From NCBI GenBank assembly GCA_016744655.1, contig JADGDY010000006.1, positions 20,413 through 84,412 on the forward strand: 64,000 nucleotides of DNA, in the 5' to 3' direction. The DNA is from Bacteroidales bacterium. GTDB lineage: Bacteria > Bacteroidota > Bacteroidia > Bacteroidales > UBA12170. The notes beneath the pieces were generated by a model. That model worked only from the letters and a program-made list of their open reading frames with translations, did not search any database and was not told where the DNA came from. This document shows positions 18,708-27,146 of this stretch, in pieces (position 1 is the stretch's first letter; each line of letters begins with the position of its first letter). The position numbers were made by a program, and so were the translations under genes.

Positions 18708-19286
18708 TTATTTTGTGGCTTCGAGCGGAAAGTCTTTAAATAGTTTTTGCATCACTAGTTTAATTCCTTCTCCATCACCCTTACCTTTTTTGTGAGATTT
18801 TATAGTCTTCTTAGCAATTCCTTGCCAAGCTAGTTGTTTCTTTTTCACATCTAATAAATCTACAATTAATGTTCCTTCTTCGTAATCGTAGCTGTGCATG
18901 GTTCCTGCTACAGAAACACCACCTGGGTTGTTATATCCCCAAGGGCCATAATAGTATCCAACAGTAGGTCCTGAAGAATAGAAATCGTTATAAGTTGCGG
19001 TTCCTGTTTTCTGATCAACAATTAGAAATAGATTCACAACTAAGTCTGTTTTTCCTTCTCCTTTTACAAATCCTAATTTTTCCAATTCAAATGATGTGGC
19101 ATCTCTAAATCTTTTTTTATCACGCTCACTTAAAATTTCATCACTTTGTTTATTCCATTGTACGTAAGAGTATGTTTTGTATTGTTTAAAGTCGACTTGA
19201 GGATCGTAATCAACGGTAACCTTAGTAAGGTTGCATGATGTAAATGCAAGAGCAAGAATAATTAGTAATGGGAAAAGTTTATTCAT
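18708..19286 (-). CDS. DUF4136 lipoprotein
   Basis: The 192-residue protein has a lipoprotein signal ending TSC (about Cys18), then the DUF4136 opening VDYDPQVDFKQYKTYSYV, a GKTDLVVNLFL strand, a Gly/Tyr-rich turn (YYYGPWGYNNPGG) and the conserved GTLIVDLLDVKKKQLAWQG. These small lipoproteins are common in Proteobacteria and Bacteroidota and have no proven function. Its stop is seven bases before the REC-kinase start. Confidence 0.85.
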   Translation of the reverse strand: MNKLFPLLIILALAFTSCNLTKVTVDYDPQVDFKQYKTYSYVQWNKQSDEILSERDKKRFRDATSFELEKLGFVKGEGKTDLVVNLFLIVDQKTGTATYNDFYSSGPTVGYYYGPWGYNNPGGVSVAGTMHSYDYEEGTLIVDLLDVKKKQLAWQGIAKKTIKSHKKGKGDGEGIKLVMQKLFKDFPLEATK

Positions 19287-19409
19287 AATGGATAATTTAA
19301 TTCGGTTTATAATATTAAAGATACTTGTTTATACAAAGAAAATCAAATATTTTCAATTTATCTTGAAAAACTTGAAAAAGGAATGCTATGAAAATAGGGG
19401 ATGATGTAA

Positions 19410-20018
19410 CTATATTTTGTCTTTAGATTCTTTAAGAACATTGTAGAGGAATTCACGAGCTCTAAATAATTGAGCTTTAACAGTTCCTAGAGGAAGCTCT
19501 AATTCTTCTGATATTTCTTCATAGGAATACTCCTTAAAATATCTCAACTCCACCAAGGTTTTATAATGAGGCTTTAGCTTGTCGACGATTCCTCTCATCA
19601 ACTGAATTTTTTGTTGCTTGATAAATGATTCCTCTGGGTCTAATCCTCCAGATTCAATGTTTTGAGCCATATCTGGGCCCTCCTCATTGTTTGAGAATGG
19701 TTTGTCGATACTTAAAGTACGCTGCTTCTTCTTTCTAATGAAATCGATAGCATTATTGGTAGCTATCTTAAAAAGCCAAGTACTAAAAGCATATTTAGGA
19801 GAATAGGATTTAATATTTTTAAATGCCTTACCAAAAGCCTCAATGGTTAAATCTTCAGCATCGGTAGCATTATTTGTCATTTTGAGGAGCATGAAGTAAA
19901 GGCTATCCCTATAGTTTTTCATCAAGTCGGCGTATGCGTCCTGATTACCTTTTAGGGCCAGTAAAACTAATTCGTAGTCTCTTTGAGCTTTATGAGTCAG
20001 CTTATTGTTTACTTCCAT
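19410..20018 (-). CDS. ECF-type RNA polymerase sigma factor
   Basis: The 202-residue protein contains sigma region 2 (about residues 28-98, with DAEDLTIEAFGKAFKNI and FSTWLFKIATNNAIDFIRKKK) and region 4 (about 135-195, LVELRYFKEYSYEEISEELELPLGTVKAQLFRAREFL). No anti-sigma gene follows. Its first 10 bases overlap the end of the upstream glycosyltransferase gene, so its translation may be coupled to that gene. Its target genes cannot be told from the sequence. Confidence 0.92.
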   Translation of the reverse strand: MEVNNKLTHKAQRDYELVLLALKGNQDAYADLMKNYRDSLYFMLLKMTNNATDAEDLTIEAFGKAFKNIKSYSPKYAFSTWLFKIATNNAIDFIRKKKQRTLSIDKPFSNNEEGPDMAQNIESGGLDPEESFIKQQKIQLMRGIVDKLKPHYKTLVELRYFKEYSYEEISEELELPLGTVKAQLFRAREFLYNVLKESKDKI

Positions 20019-21130
20019 TGATTTTTAGTGTAGATAGTGTTACTCATTACCAATAAACTATTGAGTAAAAAGATAAACAATTCTAATATTGGCGAAGGTA
20101 AAAATAATTTCTTTTCGTTGAGCTTATTCATGCTAGTTTTCTGGATAACCATAAAACTAATTAATCGAACACCCAAAATTCCTAATACATAGTAAAATAG
20201 AAAGCCACTAAACATTTGATATGCAAATAGAGAATAAAATACTAATAGACTAAAAGGGTATAAACTCAATACCAATTGGTGTCTTTTCTTGTATAATTTG
20301 CCTGCAGAGAGGTGTCTTTTCTTTTGTTTTATCCACTGTCCAAATGTGGTTTTAGGAACACTATAGGTAAAACTATCTGGATTTACACAAATTTTCACAT
20401 TATTGCTTTTTGCTGTTTCGTTTACAAATAAATCGTCATCGCCAGAAGCAACTTTGTAATGCGAAATAAAACCATTGTTCTTATAAAACAAAGATTTGGT
20501 ATAGGCTAAATTTCTACCAACACCCATATATGGCATTTTTGCCAATGCAAAAGATAAATATTGAAGTGCAGTAAAATAACTATAATATCTAATTAGAGAA
20601 TTTAATATTCCTTTTTGTGGTTGATATGGTCCATAACCCAGTATGATTTGAGTTTGATCATCAAATCCCATTTGCATATTCCTGATCCAATTTTTGCTAT
20701 TTACCTGGCAATCAGAATCTGTAAGTAGTAATATTTCGTGTTTTGCGGATTTTATACCTATAGAAAGAGGGAATTTCTTTCCTGGATAAAAGCTAACACT
20801 GTGGTTCATATTCACTACTTTTAGATGGTCGTATTGATTACTCAATCTATCAAGAAGCGCCATGGTTTCATCGTCCGAGCGATCATTCACCACCACCACT
20901 TCATATTCTGGATAGTCTTGTGTTAAAATACTAGGTAAGTGTTTTTGTAAGAAGAAGTAGTCATCACGAGTAGTAATTACTACAGAAACTGGTTTCTCGA
21001 TTCGTTTATCCACTTTGGGTTTATAAAAAGCCAAGCGACCAAATATAAACCAGATATAAATCATCTGGATTAGAAAGGTCAGTGAAAAAACACCAAAAAC
21101 AATTATGTTTATGTCGTAGAAATTGATCAT
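20009..21130 (-). CDS. Membrane-anchored family 2 glycosyltransferase
   Basis: One N-terminal membrane helix (about 8-30) leads into a GT-A domain: VSVVITTRDDYFFLQKHLPS, VVVVNDRSDDET, the DSDCQ metal-binding motif, GVGRNLAY, and QKKRHLSAG near the membrane, corresponding to the QxxRW region of processive GT2 enzymes. Two or three C-terminal helices follow. This is the Bacteroidota pattern of a sugar transferase acting at the inner face of the cytoplasmic membrane. The final codons overlap the start of the sigma-factor gene by 10 bases. Confidence 0.85.
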   Translation of the reverse strand: MINFYDINIIVFGVFSLTFLIQMIYIWFIFGRLAFYKPKVDKRIEKPVSVVITTRDDYFFLQKHLPSILTQDYPEYEVVVVNDRSDDETMALLDRLSNQYDHLKVVNMNHSVSFYPGKKFPLSIGIKSAKHEILLLTDSDCQVNSKNWIRNMQMGFDDQTQIILGYGPYQPQKGILNSLIRYYSYFTALQYLSFALAKMPYMGVGRNLAYTKSLFYKNNGFISHYKVASGDDDLFVNETAKSNNVKICVNPDSFTYSVPKTTFGQWIKQKKRHLSAGKLYKKRHQLVLSLYPFSLLVFYSLFAYQMFSGFLFYYVLGILGVRLISFMVIQKTSMNKLNEKKLFLPSPILELFIFLLNSLLVMSNTIYTKNQWK

Positions 21131-21305
21131 TTAAGCTTTTTTTACAAGAAACGAAAGTACAAAAGCCAAGGACATTATTTTTACGTCCAGAGCATATTTA
21201 CTAAAGACCATTTGTTGATAAAAATGAATGCATGGAAGAATCACTTTTTCTTGAAATCGTTAACAATTAATAACTTACAAAAATAGCAGACAAAGAGGCA
21301 TTTTC

Positions 21306-21313
21306 TATCTTTG
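21306..21313 (+). promoter_or_regulatory. Candidate -7 box for tgt
   Basis: TATCTTTG matches TAnnTTTG and is 16 bases before the tgt start, giving a very short leader. Confidence 0.5.
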
Positions 21314-21329
21314 CAAAAAATAGAATAAC

Positions 21330-22460
21330 ATGGATTTTCGGATTGATAAAATAGACGATAAAAGTAAAGCAAGAGCGGGGGAAATCACAACCGATCATGG
21401 GAAAATACAAACTCCAATATTTATGCCTGTGGGTACTGCCGGTGCAGTAAAAGCAGTTCATATGCGTGATATAAAGGAAGATACCGATGCGCAAATCATA
21501 TTAGGAAATACTTACCATTTGTATTTACGTCCAGGTATGGAGATTATGGAAGCAGCTGGAGGATTGCATAAATTTAATGGTTGGGACCGTCCCATTCTTA
21601 CGGATAGCGGGGGATACCAAGTTTATAGTTTAGCGGGCACGAGAAAGCTTACTGAGGAGGGTGTTCTTTTTCAATCTCATATTGATGGTTCAAGGCATAT
21701 GTTTACTCCAGAAAGAGTAATGGATATTGAAAGAAGCATTGGAGCTGATATTATGATGGCTTTTGATGAATGTACTCCTTATCCTTGTGATTACGATTAT
21801 GCTAGAAAATCCATGGAAATGACCCACCGTTGGTTAGACCGATGTGTGAATCAATTTAAAAACACAGATGATAAATATGGACACAAGCAAGCCCTATTCC
21901 CAATTGTACAGGGAAGTACTTATAACGATTTAAGAAAGCGTTCGGCAGAATATATTGCCAATGTTGGAGCTGAGGGAAATGCCATAGGTGGTTTATCGGT
22001 TGGTGAGCCAGCAGAGATGATGTATGAAATGACCGAGCAGGTTTGTGATATTTTACCGAAGGATAAACCTCGTTATTTGATGGGAGTTGGAACTCCAGTT
22101 AATATTTTAGAAGGAATAGCTTTGGGAGTGGATATGTTTGACTGTGTGATGCCTACTCGAAATGGAAGAAATGGAATGTTGTTCACCAGCGAAGGAATCA
22201 TTAATATAAAAAATAAGAAATGGGAGAAAGACTTTAGCCCAGTTGATCCAAATGGATTTTCTTTTGTGGATAGTATTTATACAAAAGCCTATATCCGCCA
22301 TTTATTTGTAGCTAAAGAAACCTTAGGCCCAATGGCTGCTAGTTTACATAATCTTCGCTTTTATTTATGGTTGGTAGCAGAGGCTAGAAAACATATCTTA
22401 GCAGGCGATTTCGCTACTTGGAAAAACATGATGGTACCCAAACTACAGAACAGACTATAA
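21330..22460 (+). CDS. tgt: tRNA-guanine transglycosylase (queuine pathway)
   Basis: Tgt exchanges guanine-34 of GUN-anticodon tRNAs for the queuosine precursor. The 376-residue protein has full family length and the catalytic landmarks LTDSGGYQVYSL, MAFDECTPYP, GGLSVGE and FDCVMPTRNGRNG. The usual zinc site CxCxxC before the LHNLRFY segment is absent: the equivalent stretch reads DPNGFSFVDSIYTKAYIRH and holds no cysteine. I believe this is common in Bacteroidota enzymes, so it should not mean inactivity. An LptF/LptG permease gene follows after three bases. Confidence 0.95.
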   Translation: MDFRIDKIDDKSKARAGEITTDHGKIQTPIFMPVGTAGAVKAVHMRDIKEDTDAQIILGNTYHLYLRPGMEIMEAAGGLHKFNGWDRPILTDSGGYQVYSLAGTRKLTEEGVLFQSHIDGSRHMFTPERVMDIERSIGADIMMAFDECTPYPCDYDYARKSMEMTHRWLDRCVNQFKNTDDKYGHKQALFPIVQGSTYNDLRKRSAEYIANVGAEGNAIGGLSVGEPAEMMYEMTEQVCDILPKDKPRYLMGVGTPVNILEGIALGVDMFDCVMPTRNGRNGMLFTSEGIINIKNKKWEKDFSPVDPNGFSFVDSIYTKAYIRHLFVAKETLGPMAASLHNLRFYLWLVAEARKHILAGDFATWKNMMVPKLQNRL

Positions 22461-22463
22461 TAC

Positions 22464-23546
22464 ATGCTTAAGAAGATTGATAGATACATCATTAAGAAGT
22501 TTTTAGGGACTTTCTTTTATGCCATTACACTATTGGCAGGTGTGATTATTGTTTTTGATTTATCGGAAAAGATTCAGGATTTATTGGAGAATAAAGCTCC
22601 AGTTTATGAGATTATCTTCTCGTATTACTTGAACTTCTTGCCTTACTTTATCAATCTTTTTAGCTATTTATTTGTCTTTATTTCCGTGATATTCTTCACT
22701 TCTAAATTGGCTACTAATACCGAAATTATTGCCATCCTCAGTAGTGGAGTTAGTTTTAGGAGGCTCTTGAGACCCTATATGATTGCCGCTACTTTTTTGG
22801 CGCTCATGTCTTTTGTTTTAGGAAACTTTGTGATCCCACATACCAATGTGAAGATGCGGGAATTCAAGCAGAAATACATTTCCAACTTGAAGATGGATCG
22901 GGGCCAAAATATTCATTTTCAGATATCGCGGAATAATTTTGTTTATGTGGAACGATATGATCCAAGAACCATGTCGGCTATGAAGTTTTCCTTGGAACAA
23001 TTTGATGATGAGGGGAGTCTAATTTATAAACTCAACAGTGGAAAAGCCATATACGATACTATAGATGGAAATTGGACCATTAAAGATTTTTATATCCGCG
23101 AAATTGATGGGCTAAAAGAAGTACTTACCAAAGGCTCCGAAATGGATACTACCTTAGCTTTGATTCCAAAGGATTTGATTTTGATCAAGGAGGATTACGA
23201 GGTCATGGATTTCTTTGAAATCAATAAGTTCATCAAAGATCAGAAGATGAAAGGCGCTGGAAATGTGATTCAGTACGAAGTGGAACAACAAAAGCGAACT
23301 GCCTATCCGTTTGCAGCACTTATTCTCACATTAATTGGAGTTTCACTTTCTTCTAGGAAGGTAAGAGGAGGAATGGGTATGCATTTAGGTCTTGGAATTG
23401 CTCTCACCTTTATCTATATCCTCTTTATGCAATTTGCGACGGTATTTGCGGTATATGGAGGCTTGTCACCAATTTTAGCTGCTTGGATTCCTAATATTGT
23501 GTTTTCTTTTATTGCTTTTTATTTAGTTAGGAATGCTCCTAAGTAA
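22464..23546 (+). CDS. lptG: LptF/LptG-family lipopolysaccharide transport permease
   Basis: The 360-residue protein has three N-terminal membrane helices (starting IIKKFLGTFFYAITLLAGV), a periplasmic beta-rich domain (about 120-260) and three C-terminal helices, the YjgP/YjgQ layout. These permeases work with the LptB ATPase to pull LPS from the inner membrane into the periplasmic bridge. In Bacteroidota the F and G forms are hard to tell apart, so the symbol is provisional. It lies three bases after tgt, a neighbourhood I recall from other genomes of the phylum. Confidence 0.88.
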   Translation: MLKKIDRYIIKKFLGTFFYAITLLAGVIIVFDLSEKIQDLLENKAPVYEIIFSYYLNFLPYFINLFSYLFVFISVIFFTSKLATNTEIIAILSSGVSFRRLLRPYMIAATFLALMSFVLGNFVIPHTNVKMREFKQKYISNLKMDRGQNIHFQISRNNFVYVERYDPRTMSAMKFSLEQFDDEGSLIYKLNSGKAIYDTIDGNWTIKDFYIREIDGLKEVLTKGSEMDTTLALIPKDLILIKEDYEVMDFFEINKFIKDQKMKGAGNVIQYEVEQQKRTAYPFAALILTLIGVSLSSRKVRGGMGMHLGLGIALTFIYILFMQFATVFAVYGGLSPILAAWIPNIVFSFIAFYLVRNAPK

Positions 23547-23720
23547 GAAAAATGATTTTCTATAGTTGATATTTAAGCTTCATGCGTTAGAGGTAAATTA
23601 GAAAAAAACTCTCAATATTTAAAAACAAAAATCGAATCCAAAAAGAAAGAAATTCACTTTTGGCACGGTTCTAGAATATTTTAGTAGCAGATTTCTATTA
23701 TTAACTAAAACCCATGCCTT

Positions 23721-24950
23721 ATGAAAAAGCTAATCGTAATACTCGTAATAAGCCTTATTAGTTTGAGTCAATTAATGGCTCAAAATGTTACAACAATAGA
23801 GGCAAAATCTTTTGATATAAGTGATAATCTAGATCTAGATGCTGTAGCTTCCATTTTTGGAGAAGCTAGGAATTTGGAGGATTTTGAGAACAAACTCAAC
23901 AATCCACGATTACGATTGTCCAATTTAGATTTAAATGAGGATGGTTTGGTAGATTATCTTCGTGTTATTGAAACATCAGAATATGGTATCAATCTCATTA
24001 CTATTCAAGCACTAGTTGCAAGAGATTTATTTCAAGATGTAGCAGTAATTAGTGTTGAGAAAGATTATAGAGGACATACTACAGTTCAGGTGGTTGGAGA
24101 TGTTTATATGTACGGACCCAATTATATTATTCAACCTGTCTATGTTCATACACCTGTGATTTGGGCATGGTTTAGAGGTCCTTATTATAGTTCTTGGAGA
24201 TCACCTTACCATTGGGGATATTACCCTACATATTATCACCACCGCAGAGCTTGTCATCCACATCAATATCATAACAATGTGTATGTTCATATCAATGTAC
24301 ATAACTCCTATCACAGAACACATCATAGAGTTTCCACTGCTTCTGTTCATATGCAGAAAAGAAATAGAAGTAATGATTATGGACGAAATAACCCACATAG
24401 ATCATTTGCAAAGAGAAACAATGGTGTTAAAAACAGAGCCGATTTAAACAGAAGAAGAGGTATTGCAACAGCATCCACTTCAAATAGAAACAGTAGGAAT
24501 AATGTATATTCACAAAGAACTAGAACTAATGTTTCTTCCAGTAGAGATGTGCAAAATCAACGAGGGACTTCTTCTGTTAGAAAAGGAAGAAATACACAAG
24601 TAAGAAACGTTAGGCAAACCGTATCAAGCAACAGAACTGGCAGAAATGCCCAAAATCAATATAGACAAGCCTCTACCCAACAAAGAAGAGGAAGTTCAAG
24701 TAGATCAACAATGAGTAGTTCATCAGTTCAAAGACAGGATAGAAAGTCAAGCCAAGCTCAGTATACCAGTAGACAAAATACTAAGTCCAATAGAAATCAA
24801 TCATCTAGAACACGATCTGCTGTGTCTAATTCTTCTAGGTCAAATGCTAAAGCAACAGTATCAGCTAATAGGCAATCAACTCAAAAACGAATTGCAAAAT
24901 CCAATAGCAGATCTGCAAACTCTAGAAAAGCAACAAGAAGCAACGGATAA
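23721..24950 (+). CDS. Secreted protein with EF-hand-like loop and basic Ser/Arg/Asn tail (paralog 1)
   Basis: After a signal peptide (MKKLIVILVISLISLSQLMAQ) comes a conserved domain of about 140 residues shared with the next gene. It includes DLDAVASIFGEA, the calcium-loop-like NLDLNEDGLVDYLRV (about residues 69-83), DVAVISVEKD and VQVVGDVYMYGPNYIIQPVYVH. A Trp/Tyr/His-rich stretch follows, then about 200 residues of Arg/Ser/Asn/Gln-rich low-complexity sequence. I know no function for the family. The tail is strongly basic, which could suit binding to polyanions at the cell surface, but that is inference. Confidence 0.75.
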   Translation: MKKLIVILVISLISLSQLMAQNVTTIEAKSFDISDNLDLDAVASIFGEARNLEDFENKLNNPRLRLSNLDLNEDGLVDYLRVIETSEYGINLITIQALVARDLFQDVAVISVEKDYRGHTTVQVVGDVYMYGPNYIIQPVYVHTPVIWAWFRGPYYSSWRSPYHWGYYPTYYHHRRACHPHQYHNNVYVHINVHNSYHRTHHRVSTASVHMQKRNRSNDYGRNNPHRSFAKRNNGVKNRADLNRRRGIATASTSNRNSRNNVYSQRTRTNVSSSRDVQNQRGTSSVRKGRNTQVRNVRQTVSSNRTGRNAQNQYRQASTQQRRGSSSRSTMSSSSVQRQDRKSSQAQYTSRQNTKSNRNQSSRTRSAVSNSSRSNAKATVSANRQSTQKRIAKSNSRSANSRKATRSNG

Positions 24951-25006
24951 GGTAGGGCTCTTTGATAACCTAGAAACCTATATAATTAAGAAGTAAATTG
25001 TTTAAT

Positions 25007-25053
25007 AACCTATTATATCACTAGACTCTCAGAATCTAGTGATATAATAGGTT
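25007..25053. terminator. Perfect 19-bp AT-rich hairpin between the two paralogs
   Basis: AACCTATTATATCACTAGA (25007-25025) pairs without mismatch with TCTAGTGATATAATAGGTT (25035-25053) around a 9-base loop. Only a weak T-tract follows. It probably ends transcription of the first paralog, though an inserted palindromic element is possible. Confidence 0.55.
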
Positions 25054-25187
25054 TATTGTAATTGATTGATTAGATTCCCTTCTCAAATAAAAACCATGAT
25101 TTAGAATGTCAATGAGAATATTCTTTTATGGTTGATTTTATTGCGTCAAAAATTATTTTATTAAGACTTATGAAATACAAAATCAAT

Positions 25188-25195
25188 TACATTTG
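25188..25195 (+). promoter_or_regulatory. Candidate -7 box for the second paralog
   Basis: TACATTTG fits TAnnTTTG, 20 bases before the start at 25216. Together with the hairpin upstream it suggests the second paralog has its own promoter. Confidence 0.45.
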
Positions 25196-25215
25196 TATCA
25201 AAATAATTTTAAATT

Positions 25216-26223
25216 ATGAAAAAACTATTAGCCCTACTTTTTATCAGTGCATTCACAATTGGTGTTGTGTCTTCACAAGATATAACTACAGTTGAAGCTA
25301 AGTCTACTGACATTAGCGAGAACTTAGACCTAGAAGCAGTAGCTTCTATTTTTGGGGAAGCTGAAGATTTAGAAGATTTTGAAAAGAAACTAAACGACCC
25401 AGAACTTCAAATATCTAACCTCGATTTAAATGAGGATGGTGAAGTTGACTACATTCGCGTAACAGAAGCATCTAAAGACAATACCCATGTTGTAACACTA
25501 CAAGCCACCATAGGAAAAGATCTATACCAAGATGTGGCCATTATTAGCGTTGAAAAAGATGATAAAGGTGAAACACAAGTACAGGTAGTTGGTGATGTTT
25601 ATATGTATGGACCTGATTATATTATTCAACCTGTCTATGTTCATCCTCCTGTTATATGGGTTTGGTTTTGGGGACCACTTTATAGCCCTTGGCATTCTCC
25701 TTATTATTGGGGATATTATCCTCCATATTACAGACCTTGGACACCCTATCCTCCCCATAGATATCAAACCAATGTCCATATCCATGTTAATGTGAGTAAT
25801 ACTTATTCTAGGACAACTGTAAGAACCAGTAAAACATCTGTTAATATTCAGAATAAAAACAGAAGAAACGATTTTGGCTCCAAAAATCCTGACCGTTCTT
25901 ATGAGAATAGGGCAAATAGTAAAGGTGTTAAAAGCAAAGATGCCAATAAACCTTCTACAAAACCAAATCGTGATGATAAAACTTCCACTAGCCGTGAGGT
26001 AAATGACGATTGGAAACCTGCATCTGAGCGCTCTGGCGAGAAATCAAAAGTAAAAGACAACAAGGTGAGTACTCCTACTAAAAAACCTACCACCACAAAG
26101 ACAGATATAAAGCCTACAAGCAACCCAGCAAAAACTCCTACTAAAAGCTCAAATAAAACTACAACACAACAAAAAAGAACTGGTGCAGCAAAAGGAGCCA
26201 AAAAAGGTGGTGGAAGGAGATAA
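25216..26223 (+). CDS. Secreted protein with EF-hand-like loop and Lys/Thr/Pro tail (paralog 2)
   Basis: The N-terminal domain is close to that of the preceding gene: DITTVEAKSTDISENLDLEA, SIFGEAEDLEDFE, the EF-hand-like NLDLNEDGEVDYIRV, DVAIISVEKDDKG and VVGDVYMYGPDYIIQPVYVH. The Trp/Tyr/Pro-rich middle (WFWGPLYSPWHSPYYWGYY) is also shared. The tail differs: Lys/Thr/Pro/Ser-rich with stretches such as KKPTTTKTD, ending GAKKGGGRR. A signal peptide ends near VVSSQ. The conserved head with freely diverging tails suggests that tail charge or flexibility matters more than its sequence. Function unknown. Confidence 0.78.
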   Translation: MKKLLALLFISAFTIGVVSSQDITTVEAKSTDISENLDLEAVASIFGEAEDLEDFEKKLNDPELQISNLDLNEDGEVDYIRVTEASKDNTHVVTLQATIGKDLYQDVAIISVEKDDKGETQVQVVGDVYMYGPDYIIQPVYVHPPVIWVWFWGPLYSPWHSPYYWGYYPPYYRPWTPYPPHRYQTNVHIHVNVSNTYSRTTVRTSKTSVNIQNKNRRNDFGSKNPDRSYENRANSKGVKSKDANKPSTKPNRDDKTSTSREVNDDWKPASERSGEKSKVKDNKVSTPTKKPTTTKTDIKPTSNPAKTPTKSSNKTTTQQKRTGAAKGAKKGGGRR

Positions 26224-26249
26224 TTTTTATCTTTGGATTTAATAAATAC

Positions 26250-26280
26250 AAGAGCTTTTATTATAGGAGCTCTTTTTTTT
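26250..26280 (+). terminator. Terminator after paralog 2
   Basis: AAGAGCT (26250-26256) pairs with AGCTCTT (26268-26274), followed by a run of Ts to 26280. It lies within the open frame that extends upstream of the racemase, which argues against that longer frame. Confidence 0.75.
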
Positions 26281-26292
26281 AGAAAAGGCAAT

Positions 26293-26988
26293 ATGAAAAC
26301 ATTAGGACTAATAGGTGGAATGAGTTGGGAATCCTCAGCTGTATATTACGATTTAATCAATAAAAAGGTAAGAAAAGAACTGGGAGGTCATCACTCTTGC
26401 GATAGCATATTGCTGACAGTGGATTTTGCTGAAATAGTGAAATTACAACATGAAGGTGATTGGAAAACCTTAGATGCAATGATGGCTAAAGCTGCGCTGC
26501 AACTTGAAAAAGCAGGTGCTGAAATCATTGTTCTTTGTACCAATACCATGCATTTATGTACTCCTGCTATTAAAGAAGCCATCAACGTTCCATTTCTTCA
26601 TATTGCAGAAGCTACAGCCTTAGCAATAAAGCAAAAAGGATTAAAAAAAGTAGCACTTTTAGGAACAAAGTTCACCATGGAAAAAGAGTTCTACAAAGAT
26701 TATATAGCTCAAAACTTCGGTATTGAAGTCATTATTCCAAACCTGGAGGAGCGTGATGAAGTACATCGTATTATCTATAATGAATTAGTCCAAGGCGAGA
26801 TTAAAGAGGAATCCAAAGAAATATACAAGAATATCATTAGTATATTAGAGTCAAATGGAGCGGAAGGAGTAATTTTAGGTTGCACTGAAATTCCTTTGCT
26901 TATAAAAGCAGAAGATGTAAATATCCCAATTTTTGATACTACAACTATTCACGCAGAAATGGCTGTGGAATGGGCTTTGAAGAAGTAA
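26293..26988 (+). CDS. Aspartate/glutamate racemase family protein
   Basis: The frame opens at 26233, but the terminator at 26250-26280 lies inside that extension and homologs start MKTLGLIGGMSWESS, so I use 26293 (231 residues). The two catalytic cysteines of cofactor-independent racemases are present: Cys82 in LCTNTMH and Cys197 in GCTEIPLL. The protein is closest by eye to YgeA-like broad-range amino acid racemases. It would supply D-aspartate or D-glutamate, or act on another amino acid. No peptidoglycan gene is adjacent. Confidence 0.87.
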   Translation: MKTLGLIGGMSWESSAVYYDLINKKVRKELGGHHSCDSILLTVDFAEIVKLQHEGDWKTLDAMMAKAALQLEKAGAEIIVLCTNTMHLCTPAIKEAINVPFLHIAEATALAIKQKGLKKVALLGTKFTMEKEFYKDYIAQNFGIEVIIPNLEERDEVHRIIYNELVQGEIKEESKEIYKNIISILESNGAEGVILGCTEIPLLIKAEDVNIPIFDTTTIHAEMAVEWALKK

Positions 26989-27102
26989 TATTTCTTGTTC
27001 TTTTTGAATGCATCGTTAAAAACGAATACAAAAAAATGATTCATTTTTACTCTTTTAGGATTCAGGACAATAAAAAAGAGAGCCAGTAACTATTGAATTA
27101 TA

Positions 27103-27110
27103 TAACTTTG
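27103..27110 (+). promoter_or_regulatory. Candidate -7 box for the patatin gene
   Basis: TAACTTTG fits TAnnTTTG, 36 bases before the start at 27147. The CTTAGTGTCTT-like motif (27111-27135) begins directly after it, so the motif would lie in the leader. Confidence 0.4.
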
Positions 27111-27135
27111 TTTTAGTGTCCTTGTGTCTTAAAAA
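27111..27135. repeat. CTTAGTGTCTT-type dispersed motif, partial copy
   Basis: TTTTAGTGTCCTTGTGTCTT matches the core of the copies at 5640-5680 (inverted) and 38706-38746. Here it lies upstream of a gene rather than downstream. Confidence 0.4.
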
Positions 27136-27146
27136 TATCTGAGTCT

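Noticed and set aside
25899..26291. 130-codon open frame opposite the second paralog
   Set aside because: It mirrors the Lys/Thr/Pro-rich tail and includes the terminator hairpin, so it is a shadow frame.
26233..26292. N-terminal extension of the racemase
   Set aside because: It contains a rho-independent terminator, and homologs begin at MKTLGLIGG.
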